Positions 8,653-17,791 are shown, numbered from the stretch's first letter. The stretch is DNA of 64,000 bases from Roseomonas populi (GCF_024594815.1 NZ_JANJOU010000021.1:30985-94984); one strand, 5' to 3'. The notes: a model not told the origin generated them from the sequence alone. Program-made: numbers and translations.

Positions 8653-10551
8653 TCAGGCGTCGCGGGGTCCGCCCAGGCAGACCAGCGCGTCCCGCAGGGA
8701 CCGGGCCTCGCAGGCGCCGTCGCTCTCCTCCCGCAGGGCCGCGAGCACGGAGCTGTCGCGCTCCGCGCCCCAGACGCCGGCGACCAGCAGGGCCTCGGGG
8801 AAGCGCCGGCGCAGGCGGCGCATGGCGTAGCGGGCGCTGGCCGCGCCGCTGCCGCCATCCAGCGCGGAAAGCACGACAGCCCGCACGCCCTGGGGCGGTG
8901 GCGCGGCGTCGCGCAGGGCCTCCGTGGACAGGGTCTGGACGCCGTAGCCCGCCAGTTCCAGCACCTGGGCGAGCATGGCGGTGGCCTGTCCGTCCAGCCG
9001 GCCGCGCCCGGACACGCAGAGCACGCTGCCCCTTGCCTCCCAGCCAGGCGGGGCGGCGGGCGGCGGGGCTGCGGCGGGCTCGTCCCGCTCCACCGGGCCG
9101 TCCGTCACCAGCGCGGCCGGTTCCAGGTCCTCGTGCTCGGAGAGGTCGTCCAGCAGCCCGTCCACCCGCGCGCGCAGCGTGTCCAGCCGCGTCTTGTCCA
9201 AGGCCCCGCGAGTGGCATCCCCCTGCGCGAGCGTCAGGCCGGGCAGGGCGACCGTGTCGTAGTAGGCGTGCAGCGGCAGGGTGCGGAGCTGCAGCTCCGC
9301 CTGTTCGGCCAGCCCATCGCCGTCCCCGGCCAGCGCCCGCTGGTAGAAGGCCTCCGGCGGGGCCAGGGCGGCGCGGTCCCCCAGCAGCACGTCCAGGAAT
9401 TCCAGCCGGTCCACGTGGCGGCCCAGAACCACCAGCCCGACCGTCAGCGGCGTGGCTAGCAGCAGCCCTACCGGTCCCCAGAGCCAGGCCCAGAAGGCCG
9501 TGGCCAGCAGCACCGCCACGGGGGAGAGGCCGGTGGAGTGGCCATAGACCAGCGGCTCGAAGACCTGCCCCATCACGGGCTCGAGCACGCCGAACAGGAC
9601 GACGACCCAGATCAGCATCGTCCAGCCGGGATCGACCGCGATGGCCAGCAGCACGGGAAACGCCGCCGCGATGAAGCCGCCGATGAAGGGGACGAAGCGC
9701 ATCATCCCCGCGATCACGCCCCAGAGGAGAGGGTTCGGGATGCCGATGGCCCAGAGCCCGACGGAGATCAGCACGCCGAAGCCCGCGTTCAGCGCGGTCT
9801 GCGCCAGGAAGTAGCGGGAGAGGCGGGAGGCGGCCTCGTTCAGAGCCGCCGTGGTGCGCTGCAGGTCGCGCGAGCCCATCAGCTTGATCAGCCGGTCCCG
9901 CAGGTCCTCCCGGTAGAGCAGCAGGAAGACGACGAAGACGATCACGATGCCCGTGGTGGCCACCGGGCCCAGCAGCGGCCCGACCACGCGCTGCATCACC
10001 ACCAGGATGCCCGGCGTCGGCTCCCGCACCTCCACGGGCATGGGCGGCAGCCCGGCCTGGGGCGCGGCGGCGGGGGAGGAGGGGGCCTCCGCCCGCGGGG
10101 CCAGGTTGCGGCCGAGATCCTGCATCATGCCGGTGACGCGGCCGATCAGCCCGTGGTCGCCCAGCAGCCCGTTCAGCTTCTGCATCACGGTGGCCTGGTA
10201 GAAGGGCAGCTCGTTCGCCAGGTCCGCCAGTTGCCGGCCCATCAGCACGCCGATGCCGGAGATGACGCCCACCGCCAGCAGCACGCCGGCCAGCTCCGCC
10301 GCCACCCGGGGCACGCCGAACTTGCGGAAGGCCCGCACCACCGGGGCCAGCACGAAGGCTAGCAGGACCGCTAGGGCCAGCGGCACCAGCAGCTCCCGCG
10401 TGAAGTAGAGCACGGCAACCAGGGCGATGCCGGCATAGAGCATCCCGGGCCCTGCCTCCGGCGCCCCCGCGGCTGCCACCCCGTTGGACAGGCTGGAGGC
10501 GACGAGGCCGGGGCGTTGCGGCGGGGCCGGGCGGAGGACGGGCTCGGACAT
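8653..10551 (-). CDS. AI-2E/PerM-type permease with a long C-terminal extension
   Basis: About 632 residues. Residues 35-380 form a PF01594-type membrane domain, with paired N-terminal helices, a long periplasmic loop (Ala/Pro-rich, around 170-210), then VIVFVVFLLLYREDLRDRLI and the diagnostic GVIAGMMRFVPFIGGFIAA. From about 400 the chain is soluble: an Ala/Glu-rich segment, then a Rossmann-like tail (GSVLCVSGRGRLDGQATAM ... GVRAVVLSALDG ... ALLVAGVWG) like a B12-binding-type fold. The family's transport role is known only for a few members. The ATG at 10551 is chosen over an upstream GTG at 10605 because the sequence before it does not look coding. Confidence 0.88.
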   Translation of the reverse strand: MSEPVLRPAPPQRPGLVASSLSNGVAAAGAPEAGPGMLYAGIALVAVLYFTRELLVPLALAVLLAFVLAPVVRAFRKFGVPRVAAELAGVLLAVGVISGIGVLMGRQLADLANELPFYQATVMQKLNGLLGDHGLIGRVTGMMQDLGRNLAPRAEAPSSPAAAPQAGLPPMPVEVREPTPGILVVMQRVVGPLLGPVATTGIVIVFVVFLLLYREDLRDRLIKLMGSRDLQRTTAALNEAASRLSRYFLAQTALNAGFGVLISVGLWAIGIPNPLLWGVIAGMMRFVPFIGGFIAAAFPVLLAIAVDPGWTMLIWVVVLFGVLEPVMGQVFEPLVYGHSTGLSPVAVLLATAFWAWLWGPVGLLLATPLTVGLVVLGRHVDRLEFLDVLLGDRAALAPPEAFYQRALAGDGDGLAEQAELQLRTLPLHAYYDTVALPGLTLAQGDATRGALDKTRLDTLRARVDGLLDDLSEHEDLEPAALVTDGPVERDEPAAAPPPAAPPGWEARGSVLCVSGRGRLDGQATAMLAQVLELAGYGVQTLSTEALRDAAPPPQGVRAVVLSALDGGSGAASARYAMRRLRRRFPEALLVAGVWGAERDSSVLAALREESDGACEARSLRDALVCLGGPRDA

Positions 10552-10684
10552 GGTCTCACTGCTGGAACTGGCCGGGGGGGAACGCCGCCCGTCGCACTTC
10601 GTCACAGGCGATGGTGGGGAAGGCCGGGCGCTGGCCGGATCGCGCTCCCGGGCCTATCTATCGGGCCAGGTTCCCCCAGGACGA

Positions 10685-10930
10685 ATGGCAGGACGACCCA
10701 GCCCGATGCGCGATCCCGAATACACCGGCTACGCCCCCAACCGCGTCCCCGGCCTGACGCCGGAGGAGGTGATCACCGTCACCGCCCGCAACATCCCCTG
10801 CGACGGGGGCGGCGGCACGCTCGGCCATCCGCGGGTGTGGCTGCACATCGAGGGGGAGGAGATCACCTGCCCCTACTGTTCCCGCACCTACCACCTCGCG
10901 CCCGGCGCGGGGGATGACGGCCACCACTGA
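10685..10930 (+). CDS. zf-CHCC (NDUFS6-like) zinc-finger protein
   Basis: An 81-residue protein with the PF10276 pattern: IPCDGGGGTLGHPRVWLHI followed by EITCPYCSRTYHL, giving a Cys...His...Cys-x2-Cys zinc site. The family is related to the NDUFS6 accessory subunit of complex I and is common in alphaproteobacteria as a stand-alone gene; its bacterial role is not settled. The ATG at 10685 has AGGA just upstream; a second ATG at 10706 is possible. It is divergent from the AI-2E permease gene and followed by a terminator before polA. Confidence 0.85.
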   Translation: MAGRPSPMRDPEYTGYAPNRVPGLTPEEVITVTARNIPCDGGGGTLGHPRVWLHIEGEEITCPYCSRTYHLAPGAGDDGHH

Positions 10931-10935
10931 GGTCC

Positions 10936-10955
10936 GGCCGGGCCCGCGCCCGGCC
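10936..10955 (+). terminator. hairpin after the zf-CHCC gene
   Basis: An 8-bp GC stem (GGCCGGGC with GCCCGGCC, loop CCGC) lies 5 bp after the stop and is followed by a pyrimidine run, TCCTTCCTCTCTTTC, so it is a plausible terminator. Confidence 0.6.
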
Positions 10956-11011
10956 TCCTTCCTCTCTTTCAGGGCGGCCGGGCACCCGGCGCCGCCGATC
11001 CGGGGCATGGC

Positions 11012-13849
11012 ATGGCAGAGCGCGAGAACGTGGACGAGGCGGCGGACAAGACCCCCGCGGCTGATCCCGTGACGGACGAGGTGAACACGGACCGCCACCT
11101 GATCCTGGTGGACGGATCCGGCTACATCTTCCGCGCCTTCCACGCCCTGCCGCCGATGACGAACCCGGCGGGCGTGCCCGTGAATGCCGTGTTCGGCTTC
11201 ACCCAGATGCTGGCGAACTTCCTGAGCAAGCACGCGGGCAGCCACATCGCCGTGGTGTTCGACGCCTCCCGCGCCACCTTCCGCAACGAGATCTACGATC
11301 AGTACAAGGCCCAGCGCCCGGAGGCGCCGGAGGAGCTGAAGCCCCAGTTCGGCCTGATCCGGGAGGCGACGGACGCCTTCTGCGTCGCCCGCGTGGAGCT
11401 GGACGGCTACGAGGCCGACGACCTGATCGCCGCCTACGCCACGAAGTTCGCGGCCGAGGGCGGGCAGGTGACGATCGTCTCCTCCGACAAGGATCTGATG
11501 CAGCTGGTGGACGACCGCGTCCGCATGCTGGACCCCATCAAGAACAAGCCCATCCACGCCGCCGAGGTGATGGAGAAGTTCGGCGTGATGCCGGACAAGG
11601 TGGTGGAGGTGCAGGCCCTGGCCGGCGATTCCACGGACAACGTGCCGGGCGTGCCGGGCATCGGCATTAAGACCGCCGCCGGGCTGATCGAGCAGTACGG
11701 GGACGTGGAGACCCTTCTCTCCCGCCTCTCCGAGATCAAGCAGCCCAAGCGCCGCCAGGCGCTGGAGGAGAACGCGGAGATGGCCCGCATCTCCCGCCGC
11801 CTCGTGGAGCTGGACCGCAACGCGCCCCTGCCCTGCCCGGTGGAGGAGCTGGCGACCCGCGCCCCGGAGCCGGGGAAGCTGATGGCCTTCCTGAAGCTGC
11901 ACGGCTTCCGCAGCGTGCAGCACCGCCTGGGCCTGGACGCCACCGGCGAGGTGCCGAAATCCCGCCCCGCCGGCCCGGCGCCCGCCCCTGTCGCCCTCTC
12001 CCTGCCCGAGGAGGGCGCCGCCTTCGGCCCCTACGAGACCATCACCACGATCGATGCCCTGCGCGACTTCGCCGATGCCGCGCGCGCGGCGGGGGTGATG
12101 GCGCTGGACACGGAGACGAGCAGCCTGGACGCGCTGAACGCCTCCCTCGTCGGCGTCTGCATGGCCCATGCGCCGGGCAAGGCCGCCTACCTGCCGCTGC
12201 AGCACGAGGGCGTGGACATGCTCACCCCAGCGCCGGAGCAGGTGCCCTTCGACCAGGCGATGGCAGTGCTGCGGCCCCTGCTGGCGGACCCTTCCGTGCT
12301 GAAGGTGCTGCACAACGCGAAGTACGACCTGGAGGTGCTGGGCCGCGACGTGAATGGCGGCCTCACGGTCTCGCCGGTCGATGACACCATGCTCATCTCC
12401 TACAGCATGGATGCCGGCCGCCACGGGCACGGGATGGACGAGCTCTCGCGCCGCCACCTCTCCCACCAGCCCATCACCTACGACGAGGTGACGGGCACGG
12501 GGCGCGCCCGCAAGCCCTTCGCCCAGGTCCCGCTGGACGAGGCGACGCGCTACGCCGCCGAGGACGCGGACGTCACGCTGCGCCTCTGGCACGCGCTGCA
12601 CCCGAAGCTGCGCGAGGAGAAGGCGCTGGCCCTCTACGAGAACGTGGAGCGCCGCATGATCGCGGTGCTGCACGACATGGAGGTGGCGGGCGTGAAGGTG
12701 GACGGCCCCGCTCTGAAGCAGACCGGCGCCGAGTTCATCGAGCGCATGGCCGCGCTGGAGAAGGAGATCCACGAACTGGCGGGCGAGCCCTTCGCGGTCG
12801 GCTCGCCGAAGCAGCTCGGCGACATCCTCTTCGGCAAGATGGGGATGCAGGGCGGCAAGAAGGGCAAGTCCGGCGCCTATTCCACCGATGCCGCGACGCT
12901 GGAGGAGCTGGCCGCCAGCACCGGCCACGCGCTGCCGCGCAAGGTGCTGGACTGGCGCCAGCTCTCGAAGCTGAACTCCACCTACGTGGAGGGGCTGCAG
13001 GCCCAGCTGGCGCATGACGGCCGCGTCCACACCGACTTCTCCATGGCCATCACCAGCACCGGCCGCCTTTCCTCCACCGAGCCGAACCTGCAGAACATCC
13101 CGATCCGCACGGAGGAGGGCGCGCGCATCCGCCGCGCCTTCGTGGCGGAGGATGGGCACCGGCTGCTGGCCGCCGACTACTCCCAGATCGAGCTGCGCCT
13201 GCTGGCCCACGTCGCCCAGGTGCCCTCGCTGCTGGAAGCCTTCGAGACCGGCCAGGACATCCACGCCCGCACGGCGGCGGACATCTTCCGCATCCCGCTG
13301 GACAAGGTGGACCGGGAGGCGCGGCGGCGTGCCAAGACGATCAACTTCGGCATCATCTACGGCATGTCCGCCTTCGGCCTCGCCGGCCGCCTGGGCATCG
13401 GCGCCGCGGAGGCGCGCGGCATCATCGACGCCTACTTCGCGCAATACCCCGGCATCCGCGACGCGATGGAGCGCTTCAAGGAGGACGCCCGCACCAACGG
13501 CTACGTCACCACCCCCTTCGGCCGGAAGCTGTGGATCCCGGAGATCGCCTCCAAGAACCAGGGCCTGCGCGGCAATGCGGAGCGCGCGGCGATCAACGCG
13601 CCCTTCCAGGGCGGTGCCGCCGAGATCATCAAGCGCGCCATGGTCCGCCTGCCCGCCGTGCTGAAGGCGGAACGCCTTGCCGCCCGCATGCTGCTGCAGG
13701 TGCATGACGAGCTGCTCTTCGAGGTGCCGGAGGCGGAGCTCGAGGCAACGACGCCCGTGGTGAAGAGCGTGATGGAGGGCGTGGCCACCCTCTCCGTACC
13801 GCTGGCGGTGGAGGTCGGCACGGGGCATTCCTGGGCGGAGGCGCATTAG
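11012..13849 (+). CDS. polA: DNA polymerase I
   Basis: A 945-residue three-domain enzyme for Okazaki-fragment processing and repair. The 5'-3' nuclease covers about 27-310 (LILVDGSGYIFRAFHALPPM, GYEADDLIAAYA, the helix-hairpin-helix GVPGIGIKTAAGLI). The 3'-5' exonuclease is active-type, with MALDTETSSLDALNASLVGV, HNAKYDLEVL and AAEDADVTLRLW. The polymerase shows motif A LLAADYSQIELRLLAHVA, motif B RRRAKTINFGIIYGMSAFGL and motif C LLQVHDELLFEVPE. All catalytic acids are visible. An ATG at 11012 opens an acidic leader of about 25 residues before the nuclease. The antisense strand has a very long open frame, explained by base composition. Confidence 0.97.
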   Translation: MAERENVDEAADKTPAADPVTDEVNTDRHLILVDGSGYIFRAFHALPPMTNPAGVPVNAVFGFTQMLANFLSKHAGSHIAVVFDASRATFRNEIYDQYKAQRPEAPEELKPQFGLIREATDAFCVARVELDGYEADDLIAAYATKFAAEGGQVTIVSSDKDLMQLVDDRVRMLDPIKNKPIHAAEVMEKFGVMPDKVVEVQALAGDSTDNVPGVPGIGIKTAAGLIEQYGDVETLLSRLSEIKQPKRRQALEENAEMARISRRLVELDRNAPLPCPVEELATRAPEPGKLMAFLKLHGFRSVQHRLGLDATGEVPKSRPAGPAPAPVALSLPEEGAAFGPYETITTIDALRDFADAARAAGVMALDTETSSLDALNASLVGVCMAHAPGKAAYLPLQHEGVDMLTPAPEQVPFDQAMAVLRPLLADPSVLKVLHNAKYDLEVLGRDVNGGLTVSPVDDTMLISYSMDAGRHGHGMDELSRRHLSHQPITYDEVTGTGRARKPFAQVPLDEATRYAAEDADVTLRLWHALHPKLREEKALALYENVERRMIAVLHDMEVAGVKVDGPALKQTGAEFIERMAALEKEIHELAGEPFAVGSPKQLGDILFGKMGMQGGKKGKSGAYSTDAATLEELAASTGHALPRKVLDWRQLSKLNSTYVEGLQAQLAHDGRVHTDFSMAITSTGRLSSTEPNLQNIPIRTEEGARIRRAFVAEDGHRLLAADYSQIELRLLAHVAQVPSLLEAFETGQDIHARTAADIFRIPLDKVDREARRRAKTINFGIIYGMSAFGLAGRLGIGAAEARGIIDAYFAQYPGIRDAMERFKEDARTNGYVTTPFGRKLWIPEIASKNQGLRGNAERAAINAPFQGGAAEIIKRAMVRLPAVLKAERLAARMLLQVHDELLFEVPEAELEATTPVVKSVMEGVATLSVPLAVEVGTGHSWAEAH

Positions 13850-13852
13850 CGC

Positions 13853-14009
13853 CGCCGCCGGCTTCGCCCCGCTCCTCTTCTCCGCCTCGATCCGGATCTG
13901 CGGCAGCCGGCCGGCCCCGTCCGGGATGCGGGCCACCTCGACATGGACGTTCAGCCCGAGCTTCGCGGTGTCCTCGATGGCCTTGTTCAGCGCGTCGGTG
14001 GTCGCGCGC
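13853..14009 (-). pseudogene. possible remnant of a small protein gene between polA and the protease gene
   Basis: On the minus strand one frame reads DQRATTDALNKAIEDTAK, then LGLNVHVEVARIPDGAGRLP and QIRIEAEKRSG. Its mixed composition (Asn, Lys, Ile, Thr, Glu) is unlike the Arg/Ala/Gly/Pro text that antisense frames give elsewhere here. There is no good start codon upstream and no stop before polA, so if it is a gene it is broken at both ends. A hairpin (14012-14031) lies just outside. I do not recognise the protein. This could also be chance. Confidence 0.3.
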
Positions 14010-14011
14010 TG

Positions 14012-14031
14012 ATCAGGGCCGCAGCCCTGAT
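14012..14031. terminator. hairpin in the polA / protease convergent gap
   Basis: A perfect 8-bp inverted repeat (ATCAGGGC with GCCCTGAT, loop CGCA) lies 18 bp past the stop of the leftward protease gene and 163 bp past polA. It could end the polA transcript; there is no T-run on either strand. Confidence 0.45.
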
Positions 14032-14048
14032 TCCCGTGCCGGAGCGGT

Positions 14049-15059
14049 TCAGCCCGGCGCCGCGCCCCTCTCGCATCGGATCAGGAACACCGACCGCCCG
14101 GCAATCTCCCCCACCTCCACCGCGCCCAGCTCCGGTCCTTCCGCCGCCAGGCGCGGCGCCACCCCGGCGGCGCGCAGGAAGGCCAGGGCGCGGTCCGCGC
14201 GCACGGCGAAGTTGACGTTCTGCGGCGTCAGCCGCCCCTGCTGCCGCAGCCCGGAGGTGCTGATGCCAACCAGCCGCCCGCGCATGTCCAGCAACGGCCC
14301 GCCGGAGTTCCCGGGCTGCAGCGGCGCGCTGACCTGGATCTGGTTCGGGTTGTCGCGGATGCCCGCCAGCCCGCTCACCTCGCCGCGCGTCAGCTTCGCG
14401 TCGGAGGAGAGGAGGTCGTTGAAGGGGAAGCCGTAGGCCACCACCCCCTCGCCGCGCCGCGGCAGCTCCTCGCGGAAGGCCAGGGCAGGCCCGGGCAGGC
14501 CGGGAACGCGCAGCACCGCCAGGTCCAGGTCGCGATTCGCCTGCACGGGCGGAACGGCGTCGTAGCGGAAGCCGCTCGGCGCCCGCAGCGTGATCCGCGC
14601 GCAGCCATCCACGACGTGCTGGTTCGTCATCACCCGCTCCGCCGCGACGAGGAAGCCGGAACCGGTGAGGGTGGCCGCCTCCTTGCCCTCGTTGCGGCCC
14701 CGCCCGCGCGCCGGGGGCGGTGCGGCGGCGGCCTGCACCGCGGCCGCCTCGAACACCACCACCGGCTGGGCGCAGACATCCTGGCCGCGCGCCACGGCCT
14801 CCCGCCCGTCGGCCAGCCGCAGCCGCACGTCCAGGCGGCAGGAGGAGCCGGCCGCCCGCCGGAAGCCCTTCTCCGCCCCGTCCGCCACGGGCTCGCGCAG
14901 GCGGTTGCGGCCGCGCGCCCCGGTGGCGTCTGCCTCTACCGCAACCAGGCCCACCGCCTCCTGCCCCGTGCGGTTCACGATGCGCCAGGCGCTGCCGCGC
15001 TCGGCCGCCAGGGCGGGCGTGGCGAGAAGGGTCAGGAGGAGCAGCAGGCGGCGCATCAC
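14049..15059 (-). CDS. secreted trypsin-like serine protease (tandem paralogue 1)
   Basis: A 336-residue exported protein. Signal peptide 1-18 (RRLLLLLTLLATPALA). An N-terminal domain of about 90 residues (AWRIVNRTGQEAVGLVAV ... CRLDVRLRLADGREAVARG) precedes the protease domain. The catalytic triad is visible: His in ERVMTNQHVVDGC, Asp in RDLDLAVLRVPGLPG and Ser in LQPGNSGGPLLDMRGRLVGI. The domain is of the HtrA/Trypsin_2 type but has no PDZ domain. The neighbouring gene encodes a full paralogue, 38 bp upstream on the same strand, so the pair arose by duplication. Substrates unknown. Confidence 0.88.
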   Translation of the reverse strand: MMRRLLLLLTLLATPALAAERGSAWRIVNRTGQEAVGLVAVEADATGARGRNRLREPVADGAEKGFRRAAGSSCRLDVRLRLADGREAVARGQDVCAQPVVVFEAAAVQAAAAPPPARGRGRNEGKEAATLTGSGFLVAAERVMTNQHVVDGCARITLRAPSGFRYDAVPPVQANRDLDLAVLRVPGLPGPALAFREELPRRGEGVVAYGFPFNDLLSSDAKLTRGEVSGLAGIRDNPNQIQVSAPLQPGNSGGPLLDMRGRLVGISTSGLRQQGRLTPQNVNFAVRADRALAFLRAAGVAPRLAAEGPELGAVEVGEIAGRSVFLIRCERGAAPG

Positions 15060-15097
15060 GGCACTGTGAGGCTACCGCCGGGAGGATGGAAAGGGGG

Positions 15098-16168
15098 CTA
15101 CTTCTCGCAGCGGATCAGCACGGTCGCCCGCTCCGCGATCTCGCCGATATCGGCGGCGCTGCGGTCCGGGCCGTTGCTGCGGGCGCCGGCCGGGCTCACC
15201 CCCGCGGCCTGCACGAAGGCCGCTGCGCGCTCTCCCTTCACCGCGAAGTTGATGTTCTGCGCGATATCGCCGGTGCGCCCCGCCACGGCCTGGGCATTCA
15301 GCTTGGAGACGATGACGCCCACCACGTTGCCCTGCATGTCCAGCAGTGGCCCGCCGGAATTGCCGGGCTGCACGGGGGCGCTGATCTGGATCTGGTTCGG
15401 GTTGTCCCGCAGCCCCGCGAGGCTGTTGACCTCCCCGCGCGTCAGCTTGGCGTCGGAGGAGAGGAGGCCGGTGAGCGGGTAGCCGAAGGCCACCACCCCC
15501 TCCCCGCGCCGCAGCGGCGGGTCCTGCCGGAAGGAGAGGACCGGGCCGGTGAGGCCGGGCACGGCGAGAAGGGCGAGGTCGAGATTGGCATCCGTGCGCG
15601 CGGGCGGCACGGCGGCGTGGTTGCGCCCGTCCGGCCCGCGCACGAGCACGCGGTCGCAGGCATCCACCACGTGGCGGTTTGTCAGCACCCGCTCCCCCGC
15701 GACAAGGAAGCCCGTGCCGGTGGAGGCGCGCGCCCCGGGGCGCGGGATGGCCTGGGGCGAGGGCGGCGTCTCCGGCGAAGGGGGGCGGGCCGCACCTCCG
15801 GCCGCCACGATGGCGCCGGCATCCAGCGAGACCTCGTGCTGCGTGCAGATCTCCTGGTTGCGCGCCACGGCCTCCCGCCCGTCCGCCAGCACGAGGCGGA
15901 TGTCGAAGCGGCAGCCGGCCTGGGGGTTCGTGCGCAGGCGGTAGCTGTCGCCATTCGCCAGGGGCCGCGGCAGCAGGTTGCTCGCCCAGTCCGGGCGGCC
16001 GGCGCGCACGGCATGCAGCGCCCGCGCCTCCTGCCCCGTGCGGTTGAACACCCGCAGCCCTTCCGTGGCCTGGGCGGCGGTGGGCGGGGTGCCCTGCGCC
16101 CGGGCCGACGGCAGAGCCGGCAGCAGCAGGGCAAGGGCGAGGGCCGAGGCGAGGGGGATGGAGTGCAT
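15098..16168 (-). CDS. secreted trypsin-like serine protease (tandem paralogue 2)
   Basis: A 356-residue paralogue of the next gene. Signal peptide 1-24 (PLASALALALLLPALPSARA). The N-terminal domain again begins RVFNRTGQEARALHAVRAG and ends RLVLADGREAVARNQEIC, after which a Pro-rich linker leads to the protease. Triad: His in ERVLTNRHVVDACDRVLV, Asp in ANLDLALLAVPGLTGPVL and Ser in VQPGNSGGPLLDMQGNVVGV. No PDZ domain. The start at 16168 gives the signal peptide; an upstream extension in the same frame does not look coding. It is the first gene of the pair and is divergent from oprB across a 196-bp AT-richer gap. Confidence 0.88.
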   Translation of the reverse strand: MHSIPLASALALALLLPALPSARAQGTPPTAAQATEGLRVFNRTGQEARALHAVRAGRPDWASNLLPRPLANGDSYRLRTNPQAGCRFDIRLVLADGREAVARNQEICTQHEVSLDAGAIVAAGGAARPPSPETPPSPQAIPRPGARASTGTGFLVAGERVLTNRHVVDACDRVLVRGPDGRNHAAVPPARTDANLDLALLAVPGLTGPVLSFRQDPPLRRGEGVVAFGYPLTGLLSSDAKLTRGEVNSLAGLRDNPNQIQISAPVQPGNSGGPLLDMQGNVVGVIVSKLNAQAVAGRTGDIAQNINFAVKGERAAAFVQAAGVSPAGARSNGPDRSAADIGEIAERATVLIRCEK

Positions 16169-16364
16169 GGTACCCGCGATGTGTGCGGAGGCCGACGCGG
16201 CGTCAATCCACGCCCGCCTGTCCTCCGCTGGCAGAGGCAGAGCCGCTTGCGGCGGGAAGAGGAGCGCGGTAGCAAAGCAAGTAACTGATTTTATTACATA
16301 ATTACTGCACAGATCGTGACATGAACATGTCTTCACTTTTTAGCACGACAGATCGGAGCCCGCC
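16169..16364. promoter_or_regulatory. divergent promoter region, protease pair / OprB porin
   Basis: One of the few AT-rich stretches in the window (about 16275-16345, for example ACTGATTTTATTACATAATT). It contains a 6-bp inverted repeat GACATG-AA-CATGTC at 16318-16331, a candidate operator just upstream of oprB. The oprB start has a good CGGAG ribosome site. Confidence 0.55.
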
Positions 16365-17771
16365 ATGAAACGCCGCGTTGCCTGCCCGTCGCCGCGGCGC
16401 CTGCTGCGCGCCGCATCCCTGCTCCTGGGGCTGCTGGGACTTACCTCCCCCGCCATCGCCCAGCAGGCCGGCTCGCCCGGCGGCGGCGACGATGGAGCGG
16501 CGATCTTCCCCGGCATCGCCCGGGAACTGAAGGCCCTGCAGGAGGAGGGCTGGCTGGTCCACGGCCAGGCCACATTCGTGCTGCAGGGACATCCCCGCTT
16601 CCGCTCCCCCTACCAGGGCGCGGGCAGCCTCAAGCCCGAGGCCTCCGCCGCGAACACCTTCTCCTCGGACCTCATCATCGGCCGCCGCCTCTGGCACGGG
16701 GCGGAGGCGGTGGTGGACGTCTCCGTCACCCGCGGCTTCGGCCTCTCCAACTCCACGGGCGTCGCGGCCTTCCCGAACAACGAGGCCTTCCGCCTCGGCT
16801 CGACCGAGCCCACCATCTTCGTCCCCCGCGCCTTCTTCCGGCAGACGATCGCCCTCTCCGACGACACGGTGGAGGGCGAGGACGACCCGCTGCGCTTCGA
16901 CGGCGCCCTGCCGCGGGAGCGGCTGACCTTCACGGTCGGCAAGATGTCGGTCTGGGACATCTTCGACAGGAACAGCTACTCCCACGACGCCCGTACCCAG
17001 TTCCTCAACTGGGCTCTCGTCGGTGCCGGCGCCGTGGACTACGCCGCCGACGCCCGCGGCTGGACCATCGGTGCGGCGGCGGAGTGGGAGGACGGGACCT
17101 GGGGCCTGCGCGCCGGCGCGTTCCAGGTGGCCCGCCGGGTGAACGGCCTCTTCCTCGACCCCTCCATCACCCGCGGCTGGCAGTTGCTGGGCGAGGTGGA
17201 CCGCTTCACCCGCCTCGGCGGCCGCCCCGGCGCCGTGCGCGTCATCGCCGGCCTCTCCCGCACCCGCCAGTCGAGCTGGGGCGAGCTGCTGGATCCCGTC
17301 AATCCCGTGGGCTTCGAGCTGAACCCGCGCAACTACCGCACCAAGGCCATGCTCGCCCTGAACCTGGAGCAGGAGATCGCCGACAACCTCGGCGCCTTCG
17401 CCCGCCTTTCCTGGAACGACGGCCGCACGCAGAACTGGATGTTCACGGAGATGGACCGCGCCGTCTCCGGCGGCCTCTCCCTCAAGGGCGCCAGCTGGAA
17501 CCGCCCGGAGGACACGGTGGGACTGGCAGGCAATGTCGGCTGGGCCTCCGCCGGGCGTCGCCAGTACCTCGCCTCCGGCGGCATCGGCTTCATCACCGGC
17601 GACGGCGCCCTGCGCGGCGGGCCGGAATACGCGATCGAGGCCTTCTACGACGCGGCCGTGGCGCCGGGCGTGAACCTAGCCTTCGATGCGCAGCAGGTCT
17701 TCAACCCCGCCTACAACCGGGACCGCGGGCCGGTGACGCTCTTCGCCATACGGGCTCGGGTGGCGTTCTGA
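16365..17771 (+). CDS. OprB-family carbohydrate porin
   Basis: A 468-residue outer-membrane protein. Signal peptide to about residue 32 (LLLGLLGLTSPAIAQ). The mature part has the OprB pattern: a short helical start, HGQATFVLQGHPRFRSPYQG, long alternating strands, LTFTVGKMSVWDIFDRNSYS, FARLSWNDGRTQNWMFTEMD and a closing aromatic-ended strand TLFAIRARVAF. OprB porins let sugars and other small solutes into the periplasm. No sugar transporter is next to it, so the substrate is open. It is followed by a lone hp1-type hairpin at 17792-17817. Confidence 0.9.
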   Translation: MKRRVACPSPRRLLRAASLLLGLLGLTSPAIAQQAGSPGGGDDGAAIFPGIARELKALQEEGWLVHGQATFVLQGHPRFRSPYQGAGSLKPEASAANTFSSDLIIGRRLWHGAEAVVDVSVTRGFGLSNSTGVAAFPNNEAFRLGSTEPTIFVPRAFFRQTIALSDDTVEGEDDPLRFDGALPRERLTFTVGKMSVWDIFDRNSYSHDARTQFLNWALVGAGAVDYAADARGWTIGAAAEWEDGTWGLRAGAFQVARRVNGLFLDPSITRGWQLLGEVDRFTRLGGRPGAVRVIAGLSRTRQSSWGELLDPVNPVGFELNPRNYRTKAMLALNLEQEIADNLGAFARLSWNDGRTQNWMFTEMDRAVSGGLSLKGASWNRPEDTVGLAGNVGWASAGRRQYLASGGIGFITGDGALRGGPEYAIEAFYDAAVAPGVNLAFDAQQVFNPAYNRDRGPVTLFAIRARVAF

Positions 17772-17791
17772 GAAGGCGCGCCATCCGCCTT

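Noticed and set aside
10658..13936. A 1092-codon open frame antisense to polA
   Set aside because: Its product is rich in Arg, Gly, His, Leu and Ala with no domain, and polA on the other strand is complete with all motifs. Long antisense frames are expected at this GC content.
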